A DNA stretch of 64,000 nucleotides from Streptomyces flavochromogenes (lineage in GTDB: Bacteria; Actinomycetota; Actinomycetes; Streptomycetales; Streptomycetaceae): the NCBI RefSeq assembly GCF_000717595.1, contig NZ_JNZO01000027.1:124001-188000 (forward strand), given 5' to 3'. The notes beneath the pieces are model-generated. The model was not told where the DNA came from and ran no database searches. It worked only from the letters and a program-made list of their open reading frames with translations. This document shows positions 17,315 through 25,193 of this stretch, piece by piece; position 1 is the first letter of the stretch, and each line of letters starts with the position of its first letter. Both the position numbers and the translations under genes were made by a program.

Positions 17315-19906
17315 CTACCGCGCCGGCCCCACGATCAGACCGTCCTCGAAGCGGTCCACGCGGACCGTGTCGCCGTCCTGGACCTCGCCCGCGAGGATCT
17401 CCCTGGCGAGCCGGTCGCCGATCGCCGTCTGGATGAGGCGGCGCAGCGGCCGGGCGCCGTACGCCGGGTCGTTGCCCTCCTCGGCGAGCCACTCCAGGGC
17501 CTCCGGGGTGACGTCCAGGGTCAGCCGCCGCTCGGCGAGCCGCTGGGCGAGCCGGTCGATCTGGAGCCGCGCGATCCGGCCCAGCTCGGCCCGGTCGAGG
17601 GCGGAGAAGACCACCAGGTCGTCGAGGCGGTTGAGGAACTCCGGCTTGAAGCTGGCCCTGACCACGTCCAGGACCTGCTGCTTCTTCACGTCCGCCGAGG
17701 TCAGCGGGTCGACCAGGTACTGGCTGCCCAGGTTCGACGTGAGGATCAGGAGGGTGTTGCGGAAGTCCACCGTCCGCCCCTGCCCGTCGGTCAGCCGTCC
17801 GTCGTCCAGGACCTGGAGCAGGACGTCGAAGACCTCCGGGTGCGCCTTCTCCACCTCGTCGAGCAGGACCACGCTGTACGGGCGGCGGCGGACCGCCTCC
17901 GTGAGCTGGCCGCCCTCCTCGTACCCGACGTAGCCGGGAGGCGCACCGACCAGCCGGGCGACGCTGTGCTTCTCGCCGTACTCCGACATGTCGATGCGGA
18001 TCATGGCCCGCTCGTCGTCGAAGAGGAAGTCCGCGAGCGCCTTCGCCAGCTCCGTCTTGCCGACGCCCGTGGGGCCGAGGAAGAGGAAGGAACCGGTGGG
18101 GCGGTCGGGGTCGGCGATGCCCGCGCGGGTGCGGCGCACGGCGTCGGAGACGGCCTGGACGGCCTCGGACTGGCCGATCAGCCGCCGGCCGAGCTCGTCC
18201 TCCATGCGCAGCAGCTTCTGCGTCTCGCCCTCCAGGAGGCGGCCGGCGGGGATACCGGTCCAGGCGCCGACGACGTCCGCGATGTCGTCGGGGCCGACCT
18301 CGTCCTTGACCATGGTGTTCTTGGACGTCTCTTGCTGGGCCTCGGCCTCGCTCGCCTCCTCCAGCTCACGCTCCAGGGCCGGGATCTCCCCGTAGAGCAG
18401 CTTGGAGGCGGTGTCGAAGTCGCCGTCGCGCTGGGCGCGCTCGGCGCGGCCGCGCGTCTCGTCGAGGCGCTCCTTCAGCTCGCCGACCCGGTTGAGGGAC
18501 TGCTTCTCCTTCTCCCAGCGGGCGGTGAGGCCGCGCAGCTCCTCCTCGCGGTCGGCGAGGTCGCGCCGCAGCTTCTCCAGGCGCTGCCTGCTCGCCGGGT
18601 CCGTCTCGTTCCTGAGGGCCAGCTCCTCCATGCGGAGCCGGTCCACGGAACGCTGGAGCTCGTCGATCTCGACGGGCGAGGAGTCGATCTCCATCCGGAG
18701 CCGGGAGGCGGCCTCGTCGACGAGGTCGATGGCCTTGTCGGGGAGGAAGCGGGAGGTGATGTACCGGTCGGAGAGGGTCGCGGCGGCCACCAGGGCGGAG
18801 TCGTTGATCTGCACCTTGTGGTGGGCCTCGTACCGGCCCTTGAGCCCGCGGAGGATCGCGATGGTGTCCTCGACCGTGGGCTCGGCGACCAGGACCTGCT
18901 GGAAGCGGCGCTCCAGAGCGGGGTCCTTCTCGATCCGCTCGCGGTACTCGTCGAGGGTGGTCGCGCCGACCATGCGGAGCTCGCCGCGGGCCAGCATGGG
19001 CTTGAGCATGTTGCCCGCGTCCATGGAGGAGTCGCCGCCGGCGCCCGCGCCGACGACCGTGTGCAGCTCGTCGATGAAGGTGATGATCTGGCCGTCGCTC
19101 GCCTTGATCTCGGAGAGCACGGTCTTCAGCCGCTCCTCGAACTCGCCGCGGTACTTGGCGCCGGCGACCATCGCGCCGAGGTCGAGCGAGACCAGCCGCT
19201 TGTTCTTCAGCGACTCGGGTACGTCGCCCTTCACGATCCGCTGGGCGAGGCCCTCGACGACGGCGGTCTTGCCGACGCCGGGCTCACCGATGAGGACCGG
19301 GTTGTTCTTGGTGCGGCGGGACAGCACCTGCACGACGCGACGGATCTCGTGGTCGCGGCCGATGACCGGGTCCAGCTTGCCCTCGCGCGCGGCGGCGGTG
19401 AAGTCCGTTCCGAACTTCTCCAGCGCCTTGTACTGCCCCTCCGGGTCCGGTGTGGTCACCCGGCGTCCTCCCCTGCTCTTCTCGAACGCGTCGAGCAGCT
19501 TCGAAGCGCTCGCGCCCTGCGCGTCGAGGATCTCACCGGCCTGGCCGCCCTTGGCCGCGATCGCGATGAGGAGGTGCTCGGTGGACAGGTAGTCGTCGCC
19601 GAGCTCCTTGGCCTGCCGGTCGGCGTCGGCGACGACCGCGAGGAAGTCGCGGCTGGGCTGCGGGGGCGCGACCGTGGAGCCGGTGACGCTCGGCAGGGCG
19701 GCGAGCAGCCGCTCCGCGCCGGCGCGCACGACCGCCTGGTCGGCTTCGACGGCGGCGAGCAGGTCGGTGATGTTCTCGTTGTCCTGACCGGTCAGCAGCG
19801 CGAGCAGAAGGTGTGCGGGGGTCAGGTCGGCGTGTCCTTCGGACACGGCGCGGCTGCTGGCCGCGTTGATCGCGTCCCGGCTCCGGTTGGTCAGTTCGGC
19901 GTCCAC
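17315..19906 (-). CDS. clpB: ClpB disaggregase
   Basis: This hexameric AAA+ chaperone works with DnaK to pull proteins out of aggregates. The 863-residue length is normal. In order: Clp N-domain (1-150), AAA-1 with Walker A GEPGVGKT and [10 protein letters not shown], the coiled-coil middle domain (about 400-530, rich in [20 protein letters not shown] heptads), and AAA-2 with [11 protein letters not shown] and [12 protein letters not shown]. The middle domain identifies ClpB rather than ClpC. The GTG at 19906 has GGAGGAG 9 bases upstream. A HAIR site about 65 bases upstream places it in the HspR regulon with the dnaK operon. Confidence 0.97.
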   Translation of the reverse strand: MDAELTNRSRDAINAASSRAVSEGHADLTPAHLLLALLTGQDNENITDLLAAVEADQAVVRAGAERLLAALPSVTGSTVAPPQPSRDFLAVVADADRQAKELGDDYLSTEHLLIAIAAKGGQAGEILDAQGASASKLLDAFEKSRGGRRVTTPDPEGQYKALEKFGTDFTAAAREGKLDPVIGRDHEIRRVVQVLSRRTKNNPVLIGEPGVGKTAVVEGLAQRIVKGDVPESLKNKRLVSLDLGAMVAGAKYRGEFEERLKTVLSEIKASDGQIITFIDELHTVVGAGAGGDSSMDAGNMLKPMLARGELRMVGATTLDEYRERIEKDPALERRFQQVLVAEPTVEDTIAILRGLKGRYEAHHKVQINDSALVAAATLSDRYITSRFLPDKAIDLVDEAASRLRMEIDSSPVEIDELQRSVDRLRMEELALRNETDPASRQRLEKLRRDLADREEELRGLTARWEKEKQSLNRVGELKERLDETRGRAERAQRDGDFDTASKLLYGEIPALERELEEASEAEAQQETSKNTMVKDEVGPDDIADVVGAWTGIPAGRLLEGETQKLLRMEDELGRRLIGQSEAVQAVSDAVRRTRAGIADPDRPTGSFLFLGPTGVGKTELAKALADFLFDDERAMIRIDMSEYGEKHSVARLVGAPPGYVGYEEGGQLTEAVRRRPYSVVLLDEVEKAHPEVFDVLLQVLDDGRLTDGQGRTVDFRNTLLILTSNLGSQYLVDPLTSADVKKQQVLDVVRASFKPEFLNRLDDLVVFSALDRAELGRIARLQIDRLAQRLAERRLTLDVTPEALEWLAEEGNDPAYGARPLRRLIQTAIGDRLAREILAGEVQDGDTVRVDRFEDGLIVGPAR

Positions 19907-19970
19907 GTGCGGTGCTCCTCCTGGGTTGTTCCGGGTCCTCTCCCTTTATGACTCATCCAGGGTACACAAA

Positions 19971-19991
19971 GTTGAGTCGATTGCGCTCAAG
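19971..19991 (-). promoter_or_regulatory. HAIR operator of clpB (HspR site)
   Basis: Read on the minus strand it is CTTGAGC-N7-ACTCAAC, two mismatches from the HAIR consensus CTTGAGT-N7-ACTCAAG. It lies 65-85 bases upstream of the clpB start, over the expected promoter. HspR, encoded at 22862-23305, is the known ligand of this motif. Confidence 0.85.
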
Positions 19992-20028
19992 GTGTCGGAG
20001 GGAGCTCCGCCCCGGGTAGTTTCCGTGC

Positions 20029-20433
20029 ATGGCGACCGACCCGAGGAACCCCTCCGACTCGTACCTCAGCTTCTGGCGCGAGTACCACATGTGCACCCTG
20101 ACCACCCCGCGCCCGGACGGCACTCCGCACGTCGTGGCGGTGGGCGTCACCTACGACCCCGAGGGCGGATACGCCCGGGTCATCACCAACAAGCACAGCC
20201 GGAAGGTCGCCAACGTCCTGGCGGCGGGCGCGGACGGCGCGCGGGTCGCGGTCTGCCAGGTCGACAAGGGCCGCTGGGCGACCCTGGAGGGCGTCGCGCA
20301 CATCCGTACGGAGGCGGAGGTCGTCGCGGACGCGGTGGGGCGCTACGCGGAGCGCTACGGGCGCACGCCGGCGGAGAACCCGGACCGGGTCGTCATCGAG
20401 ATCGCCCTGACGCGGGCGATGGGACGCGCCTGA
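20029..20433 (+). CDS. PPOX-class (FMN/F420-binding split barrel) protein
   Basis: The 134-residue protein starts MATDPRNPSDSYLSFWREYH. It has the split-barrel pattern of pyridoxamine-phosphate-oxidase-like enzymes: HMCTLTTPRPDGTPHVVAVG, ARVITNKHSRKVANV and VDKGRWATLEGVAHI. Actinobacterial members reduce or oxidise small molecules with F420 or FMN. The substrate is unknown. It is transcribed divergently from clpB across a 122-base gap that holds the HAIR site, so HspR could touch it too. Two hairpins in tandem follow it. Confidence 0.85.
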   Translation: MATDPRNPSDSYLSFWREYHMCTLTTPRPDGTPHVVAVGVTYDPEGGYARVITNKHSRKVANVLAAGADGARVAVCQVDKGRWATLEGVAHIRTEAEVVADAVGRYAERYGRTPAENPDRVVIEIALTRAMGRA

Positions 20434-20437
20434 GAAA

Positions 20438-20515
20438 CCCGGACGTCCCCGTGCGGGGACATCCGGGCAGCACAGCGGCGCCATCGCGTTTCAGGTCCGC
20501 GATGGCGCCGCTGTG
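20438..20515. terminator. Tandem terminator hairpins
   Basis: Two hairpins follow each other. At 20438-20467 there is a CCCGGA/TCCGGG plus GTCCCC/GGGGAC stem with a GTGC loop. At 20471-20515 there is a perfect 18-bp stem (arm starting CACAGCGGCGCC) with a 9-base loop. They sit between convergent genes and isolate the small-peptide locus from clpB-side transcription. Confidence 0.85.
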
Positions 20516-20557
20516 TGGGGGAAGTGCCGGAGCGATCTACAACGACGGGGGAATCGC

Positions 20558-20878
20558 TCAGGCACTGCGGGGGGTGGCGGTGATGGTCTCGGGCTCGATC
20601 AGCTGGTGGTCCCGCTGGTCGAGATTGACGAAGATCATGCCGTACCGGATGGCACAGCGGATGGGCTGTGGGGCGCCGCGGGGACGGCGGAGGCAGCGGT
20701 AGGCGCGGACGTCCTCGTCCTGCTCCCGTGCCACCACGATCGGCTCTCCGAAGAGGGTGATCTTCAACGCGTCGCCACGGTGGGGGATTGCCGTGGCGAG
20801 GTCGACGAAGTGCCACCCGGACCGGTAGGCCGAAGCCATCTCCCGGCGGAACCTGGGGTCGTCCGGCGGCACGGTCAC
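20558..20878 (-). CDS. Small Rieske-like protein lacking cluster histidines
   Basis: The 106-residue protein starts at GTG 20878 (MTVPPDDPRFRREM); its GTGA overlaps the stop of the repeat-peptide gene by 4 bases, so the two are translationally coupled. The layout follows the N-terminal Rieske domain of ring-hydroxylating oxygenases: SGWHFVDLATAIPHRGDALK, ITLFGEPIVVARE. In real Rieske domains CxHRG and CxxHG bind the 2Fe-2S cluster; here they read CLRRPRG and CAIRYG, so both Cys remain but both His are Arg. It may bind a different metal, or bind the peptide. Assignment rests on pattern, not on a search. Confidence 0.6.
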   Translation of the reverse strand: MTVPPDDPRFRREMASAYRSGWHFVDLATAIPHRGDALKITLFGEPIVVAREQDEDVRAYRCLRRPRGAPQPIRCAIRYGMIFVNLDQRDHQLIEPETITATPRSA

Positions 20879-21138
20879 GCCCCCGCGCCCCTGGAAGCGA
20901 TCTCCCAGGACGGCTCGTAGGGAGCAGCGAGCACGACGTCCCGGGGAGAGCTCTCCCACGAGGGTTCGCCGGGTCCCGCCCACACGTCGTGCGCCGGGGT
21001 GCTCTCCCACGAGGGCTCGTCCGGCCCTGGCACGGAATGCGCCGGGGTGCTCTCCCACGAGGGCTCGCCGACGGCGAGTGCGCCGAGAGCAGCCGCCGCA
21101 ACGGCTATGGCGCTAAGTGCACGAACCATCCTGGTCAT
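20875..21138 (-). CDS. Secreted peptide precursor with four EPSWE repeats
   Basis: The 87-residue product starts at ATG 21138, with GGTGGAG upstream. Residues 1-23 (MTRMVRALSAIAVAAAALGA...) form a signal peptide or leader with a possible ALA-VG cut. The rest is four units of 14-17 residues: GEPSWESTPAHSVPGP, DEPSWESTPAHDVWAGP, GEPSWESSPRDVVLAAP, YEPSWEIASRGAGA. Pro-Ser-Trp-Glu is invariant. There are no Cys, so it is not a lanthipeptide or thiopeptide core. Repeated cores behind a leader resemble multi-core RiPP precursors. The overlapping Rieske-like gene and the facing regulator suggest one locus. Function not known. Confidence 0.7.
   Translation of the reverse strand: MTRMVRALSAIAVAAAALGALAVGEPSWESTPAHSVPGPDEPSWESTPAHDVWAGPGEPSWESSPRDVVLAAPYEPSWEIASRGAGA
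20991..21067 (-). repeat. 29-bp perfect direct repeat inside the peptide gene
   Basis: The 29-base sequence beginning GCGCCGGGGTGCTCTCCCAC occurs at 20991-21019 and again at 21039-21067, 48 bases (16 codons) apart. It encodes the EPSWESTPAH unit twice. More diverged copies lie at about 20948-20968 and 20900-20920. The pattern indicates recent unit duplication within the gene. Confidence 0.9.
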
Positions 21139-21266
21139 GGCCGATCTCCACCTCTTTTGATCACTACCTCCCCCCCGCGAGTAAGACGATGGCTCACTCC
21201 CGACCCTTTCCACCAGCCAAGCCGGGCATCATGTTCCTGTAATTCATGACCCTGAGGGGGGTGCAA

Positions 21267-22250
21267 ATGAGGCGAGAATGCGACGAGTCCGGTCATAAGC
21301 ACAGTCACGGTGAACTATGCGACGTGGGCAAGGAGCTCTATGCGAGTGCGCTCCGCACCGGCCGCATAGCCCGCGCAGACGCCGAAGCCGCCCCCTGTCT
21401 GAGGGAACTCTCCCTCCTGCACCCGGACCCGGACGACAGCCAGTGCCTGCGTCCCGTGCCGCCGTCGATCGCCCTCAACCAGCTCGTGCACCCCATCGAG
21501 CAGGAGATACAGGTCCGACGGCAGCACGCGATAGCCCTCGCGGACGCTTTCGAGCCGTTCATGGCGATCCACACGCAGGACCCCTCCGGCGCACAGGCGA
21601 TCACGGTCCTCGAAGGCCTCAGCGTCATCAACGCCGCCCTCGACCGCGCCATCAACGAGTGCACCGAGGAACTCCTCACCATCCAGCCCGGCAGCGGCCG
21701 CCGCCCCGAGACCCTCGAAGCCGCCCTGCGCCGCATGGAGCCGCTGCTCGACCGCGGTGTCCGGATGCGGACGCTCTACCAGCACACCGCGCGGCACCAC
21801 CCCGCCACGTTGGCCTACGTCGAACGCGTCGCGCCGTACGGGCTCGAACTGCGCACCCTCGAGGAGATCGTCGACCGGCTGATCATCGTCGACCGCAAGG
21901 TCGCCTTCGTGCCCGCGCGCAGCGACCGCCAGGTCGCCCTCGAACTCCGCCACGAGGGACTCGTCCAGTACCTCGTCGGCGTCTTCGACCAGTTCTGGCT
22001 GCACGGCGTGCCGTGGGAGGACGAGATCCCCTACAGCCCCTCCGTGGACGGCATAGGCGGTGTCCAGCGCTCCATCGCCAAACTCCTCGTCGAGGGCCAT
22101 GTCGACGAGGCCATCGCCCGCCGCCTCGGCATGAACGTGCGCACCTGCCGCGCCCACATCGCCAAACTCGCCGCCGCCCTCGGCAGCGGCAGCCGGGCCC
22201 AGCTCGGCTACCTGATCGCGCAGTCGGGCATCCTCGAGGGAGACAACTGA
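21267..22250 (+). CDS. LuxR/TrmB-like transcriptional regulator
   Basis: The 327-residue protein starts at ATG 21267, chosen because GAGGGGGG lies 8 bases upstream; the ATG at 21246 has no ribosome site. The middle (about 180-250) has LRTLEEIVDRLIIVDRKVAF and LELRHEGLVQYLVGVFDQFW, like TrmB-type sensor domains. The C-terminus (about 270-325) is a LuxR-type helix-turn-helix: GHVDEAIARRLGMNVRTCRA and SRAQLGYLIAQSG. The N-terminus has a His/Cys cluster (CDESGHKHSHGELC) that may bind metal. It is divergent from the repeat-peptide gene over a 128-base promoter region and is the obvious local regulator. Confidence 0.8.
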   Translation: MRRECDESGHKHSHGELCDVGKELYASALRTGRIARADAEAAPCLRELSLLHPDPDDSQCLRPVPPSIALNQLVHPIEQEIQVRRQHAIALADAFEPFMAIHTQDPSGAQAITVLEGLSVINAALDRAINECTEELLTIQPGSGRRPETLEAALRRMEPLLDRGVRMRTLYQHTARHHPATLAYVERVAPYGLELRTLEEIVDRLIIVDRKVAFVPARSDRQVALELRHEGLVQYLVGVFDQFWLHGVPWEDEIPYSPSVDGIGGVQRSIAKLLVEGHVDEAIARRLGMNVRTCRAHIAKLAAALGSGSRAQLGYLIAQSGILEGDN

Positions 22251-22294
22251 CCACCCAGACACCTGACCAGCGTCGAACGGGACAACTCACCACC

Positions 22295-22768
22295 GTGTAC
22301 GTACAGATCGACCTCGACGGGCCCGCCGGAACCCTCCGCGTCTCCGGGCACGGCCTGCCCACCGTGGAACTCGTACGGGCCCCCGGGACCCGCCCCGACA
22401 TCCACACGCCGATAGGCACCCGCAAGCCCGCCCTGCTCGCGCTGACGGTGGACGGGGAACCCGCCGTCGTCACACCGGCCCGCGCACGGCTGCTGCGCCG
22501 CTCCTACCGCGTGGACGTCCGCGTCGACGGCGTCCGCTACCGGCTCGTCCCCTGCTCGCACCAGGACAGCCGGCTCACCCGGAACGGGAGGGCGCTCGGC
22601 ACCCTGGAGTCCTCGGGGGACGGCAGGGTCGACGCCGACTGGGCCCCGGCCGCCGCCCCCACCCCACTGGACCACGCCGTCGGCACCGCCCTGGCCGCCG
22701 CGTTCGGCACGGGCGCCGCGCCCTGGTGGGAGACGCTCGGCGACATCGCGGCGGAGCTCATCCCGTAG
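22295..22768 (+). CDS. Conserved-looking hypothetical protein beside the regulator
   Basis: The 157-residue soluble protein starts at a GTG (MYVQIDLDGPAGTLRVSG), 44 bases after the regulator stop. It is read on the same strand and probably in the same transcript. It is rich in beta-type stretches (LLALTVDGEPAVVTPARARL, YRVDVRVDGVRYRLVPCSH). It ends with an amphipathic Ala/Trp-rich segment (APWWETLGDIAAELIP). No signal peptide or motif is seen. The ribosome site is weak, so coupling to the upstream gene is likely. Function unknown. Confidence 0.65.
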   Translation: MYVQIDLDGPAGTLRVSGHGLPTVELVRAPGTRPDIHTPIGTRKPALLALTVDGEPAVVTPARARLLRRSYRVDVRVDGVRYRLVPCSHQDSRLTRNGRALGTLESSGDGRVDADWAPAAAPTPLDHAVGTALAAAFGTGAAPWWETLGDIAAELIP

Positions 22769-22813
22769 TCCCCCGGGAAACCCCTCCGGCTCCCCCGTAG
22801 AGCCCCGTACACG

Positions 22814-22851
22814 CGTGAAGCCCCTCCCACCGGAGTGGAAGGGGCCTCACG
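22814..22851. terminator. Convergent terminator after hspR
   Basis: CGTGA-A-GCCCCT pairs with AGGGGC-C-TCACG around an 14-base inner loop. It sits between the hspR stop and the stop of the convergent hypothetical gene and can serve both. Confidence 0.65.
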
Positions 22852-22861
22852 GGTTCGGGAA

Positions 22862-23305
22862 CTACTCGCCGCGCTTCGGGCGCCAGACCACCAGCGCGCT
22901 CGCCTGCTGCACGTCCTGGTACGGCACCAGATCGCGCCGGTACGAGGCGTGCACCTGCGCCTCGCGCTGCCGCATCGCCGCCGCCGCGCCGTCGACGGCC
23001 GCCGACAGCTCGGCGATCCGGCTCTGCAGCGCCGCGACCTGGTTCTCCAGCTCGATGATGCGCTTGATCCCGGCCAGGTTGATGCCCTCGTCCTGCGACA
23101 GCTGCTGCACCTGACGGAGCAGCTCGATGTCACGGGCCGAGTAGCGCCGGCCACGGCCCGCCGTACGGTCCGGGGAGACCAGACCGAGACGGTCGTACTG
23201 ACGGAGTGTCTGCGGGTGCAGACCGGAGAGCTGGGCCGCCACCGAGATGACGTACACCGGCGACTCGTCGGTCAGTTCGTACGGATTGCGTCGGCGCCCG
23301 TCCAC
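22862..23305 (-). CDS. hspR: Heat-shock repressor HspR
   Basis: This MerR-family repressor binds HAIR sites with DnaK as co-repressor and shuts off dnaK, clpB and itself at normal temperature. The 147-residue protein starts at GTG 23305 (MDGRRRNPYELTDESP), 4 bases after the dnaJ stop, with its ribosome site inside dnaJ. The DNA-binding domain shows YVISVAAQLSGLHPQTLRQY and DRLGLVSPDRTAGRGRRYS. A coiled coil follows (about 75-120, IIELENQVAALQSRIAEL). It closes the dnaK-grpE-dnaJ-hspR operon. Confidence 0.97.
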   Translation of the reverse strand: MDGRRRNPYELTDESPVYVISVAAQLSGLHPQTLRQYDRLGLVSPDRTAGRGRRYSARDIELLRQVQQLSQDEGINLAGIKRIIELENQVAALQSRIAELSAAVDGAAAAMRQREAQVHASYRRDLVPYQDVQQASALVVWRPKRGE

Positions 23306-23309
23306 CGGG

Positions 23310-24491
23310 TCACGCTCCCTTCGCGGCCTGGAACAGCTCCGCCCGCGGATCCTCGGAGGCGGTCGCCTCGCGATAGGTCTCCAGGGCGTCACGTGCCTTG
23401 TCGTCCAGCTCCTTCGGCACCGCGACCTCGACCGTCACGAGCAGGTCGCCGCGCGTGCCGTCCTTGCGGACCGCGCCCTTGCCCCGGGCGCGCATGGTCC
23501 GGCCGTTCGGAGTGCCCGCGGGCAGCTTGAGGGTGACCGCGGGGCCGCCGAGGGTCGGCACCTTGATCTCGCCGCCGAGCGCCGCCTCCGTGAAGGAGAC
23601 CGGCACGGTGACGGTGAGGTTGTCGTCCTTGCGGCCGAAGACCGGGTGGGTGTCGACGTGGACCACGACGTACAGATCGCCGTTCTGCCCGCCACGCTCC
23701 CCCGGTGCTCCCTTGCCGCGCAGCCGGATCTTCTGGTTGTCGGAGACACCCGCCGGGATGCGGACCTGCATGGTGCGGGAGGACTTGGCCCGGCCACTGC
23801 CCTTGCAGACCTCGCAGGGGTTCTCGGCGATGAGGCCGCGGCCCTTGCAGTCCACGCACGGGTCGGTGAGCGAGAAGCCGCCGCCGCTGCCGCGCGAGAC
23901 CTGTCCGGTGCCGACGCAGGTCGGGCACACCCGGGGGGTGCCGTTCTTGTCGCCGGTGCCCGAACACGCCGTGCACGGCTGCTGGCTGGACATCCGCAGC
24001 GGTACGGTCGCGCCCTCGATGGCCTCGGTGAAGCTGAGCGTCACCTCGGACTCGATGTCCTGACCGCGCCGCGGCTGGGTACGGGTGCCCGCACCCGCGC
24101 CGCGGTTGAACAGGCCGCCGAAGACGTCCCCGATGCCGCCACCGCCGCCGAAGCCGCCGCCGGCGCCGGCGCCCTGGGTGCCTCCGAAGAGGTCACCCAG
24201 GTCGAAGTTGAACGAGCCGCCGCCGGGGCCGCCGGGTGACCGGAAGCCGCCGTTCCCGAAGAGGGCGCGGGCCTCGTCGTACTCCTTGCGCTTCTTGGGG
24301 TCGCCGAGGATGTCGTTCGCCTCGGAGATCTCCTTGAAGCGCTCCTCGGCCTTGGCGTCGTTCTTGTTGGCGTCCGGGTGGTTCTCGCGGGCGAGCTTCC
24401 GGTACGCCTTCTTGATCTCCGCCTCGGTGGCGTCCTTGGGGACGCCGAGAACCTTGTAGTAGTCCTTCTCGACGAAGTCCTTCGTGCTCAT
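23310..24491 (-). CDS. dnaJ: DnaJ co-chaperone
   Basis: DnaJ delivers substrates to DnaK and stimulates its ATPase. The 393 residues have the full class I plan. The J domain is at about 9-75 with the HPD motif in ARENHPDANKND. A Gly/Phe region follows (about 80-150). Four CxxCxGxG zinc repeats start CTACSGTG, CPTCVGTG, CVDCKGRG and CEVCKGSG. The C-terminal substrate domains come last. It starts at ATG 24491, 57 bases after the grpE stop, and lies 4 bases before hspR. In streptomycetes it is the operon copy (dnaJ1). Confidence 0.97.
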   Translation of the reverse strand: MSTKDFVEKDYYKVLGVPKDATEAEIKKAYRKLARENHPDANKNDAKAEERFKEISEANDILGDPKKRKEYDEARALFGNGGFRSPGGPGGGSFNFDLGDLFGGTQGAGAGGGFGGGGGIGDVFGGLFNRGAGAGTRTQPRRGQDIESEVTLSFTEAIEGATVPLRMSSQQPCTACSGTGDKNGTPRVCPTCVGTGQVSRGSGGGFSLTDPCVDCKGRGLIAENPCEVCKGSGRAKSSRTMQVRIPAGVSDNQKIRLRGKGAPGERGGQNGDLYVVVHVDTHPVFGRKDDNLTVTVPVSFTEAALGGEIKVPTLGGPAVTLKLPAGTPNGRTMRARGKGAVRKDGTRGDLLVTVEVAVPKELDDKARDALETYREATASEDPRAELFQAAKGA

Positions 24492-24548
24492 CGACGTCCC
24501 TCCTTCCGGACTGCTCCGGGGTTTGTCACCGCTGTGCGGTCGGTTGCG

Positions 24549-25193
24549 CTACCCCTCCTCGGGGGCACCGCTCTCCTCGTCCGTGGACGACTTCGCGTCG
24601 TCCTTGGCCGGTGCCGCGCCCGGCTGGGGCTCGGCGACGGCCACGCGGGCGGGCCGGATGGTCCGCTCGCCGATCCGGTACCCCGGCTGCAGGATCGCCA
24701 CGCACGTCGTCTCGGTGACGTCCGGCGCGTACGAGTGCATCAGGGCCTCGTGGATCGTCGGGTCGAAGGGCTCGCCCTCCTTGCCGAACTGCTGCAGACC
24801 CATCTTGGCGACGACGGTCTCCAGCGATTCGGCCACCGACTTGAACCCGCCCACGAGCTCGCCGTGGTCCCGGGCCCGGCCGACGTCGTCGAGCACCGGG
24901 AGCAGGTCGCTCAGGAGGCTCGCGACGGCGATCTCCTTGACCGTGACCCGGTCCCGCTCCACGCGGCGGCGGTAGTTCTGGTACTCGGCCTGGAGCCGCT
25001 GGAGGTCCGCGGTGCGCTCCTCGAGCGCCTTGCGGGCCTGGTCCAGCTGCGCCAGCAGAGCTACGTCAGTAGCGTCCCCGGCCGGGGCCGCCCCCTCCGC
25101 CTTGTCGGCGGAGGCAGCGGCCTCGGTCTCCTCGGGCGTGCCGTCGGCGGGGACTTCGGGCTTCTCCTCGAAGCCCGGGGTCTCCTCCGACAT
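24549..25193 (-). CDS. grpE: GrpE nucleotide exchange factor
   Basis: GrpE releases ADP from DnaK and resets the chaperone cycle. The 214-residue protein has an acidic disordered N-terminus (about 1-45), a long coiled coil (LLAQLDQARKALEERTADLQ, YQNYRRRVERDR) and the C-terminal beta domain with GLQQFGKEGEPFDPTIHEAL and LQPGYRIGERTIRPARVAV. The last line is the family signature. Its ATG shares a base with the dnaK TGA (TGATG), so the two are translationally coupled. Confidence 0.97.
   Translation of the reverse strand: MSEETPGFEEKPEVPADGTPEETEAAASADKAEGAAPAGDATDVALLAQLDQARKALEERTADLQRLQAEYQNYRRRVERDRVTVKEIAVASLLSDLLPVLDDVGRARDHGELVGGFKSVAESLETVVAKMGLQQFGKEGEPFDPTIHEALMHSYAPDVTETTCVAILQPGYRIGERTIRPARVAVAEPQPGAAPAKDDAKSSTDEESGAPEEG

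Noticed and set aside
17840..19951. Long plus-strand frame opposite clpB
   Set aside because: Leu/Asp/Glu/Arg-rich shadow of clpB codons; no start site or motif.
20900..21067. CRISPR-like array
   Set aside because: The repeats lie in frame inside a coding gene, encode EPSWE units and lack unique spacers of fixed length.
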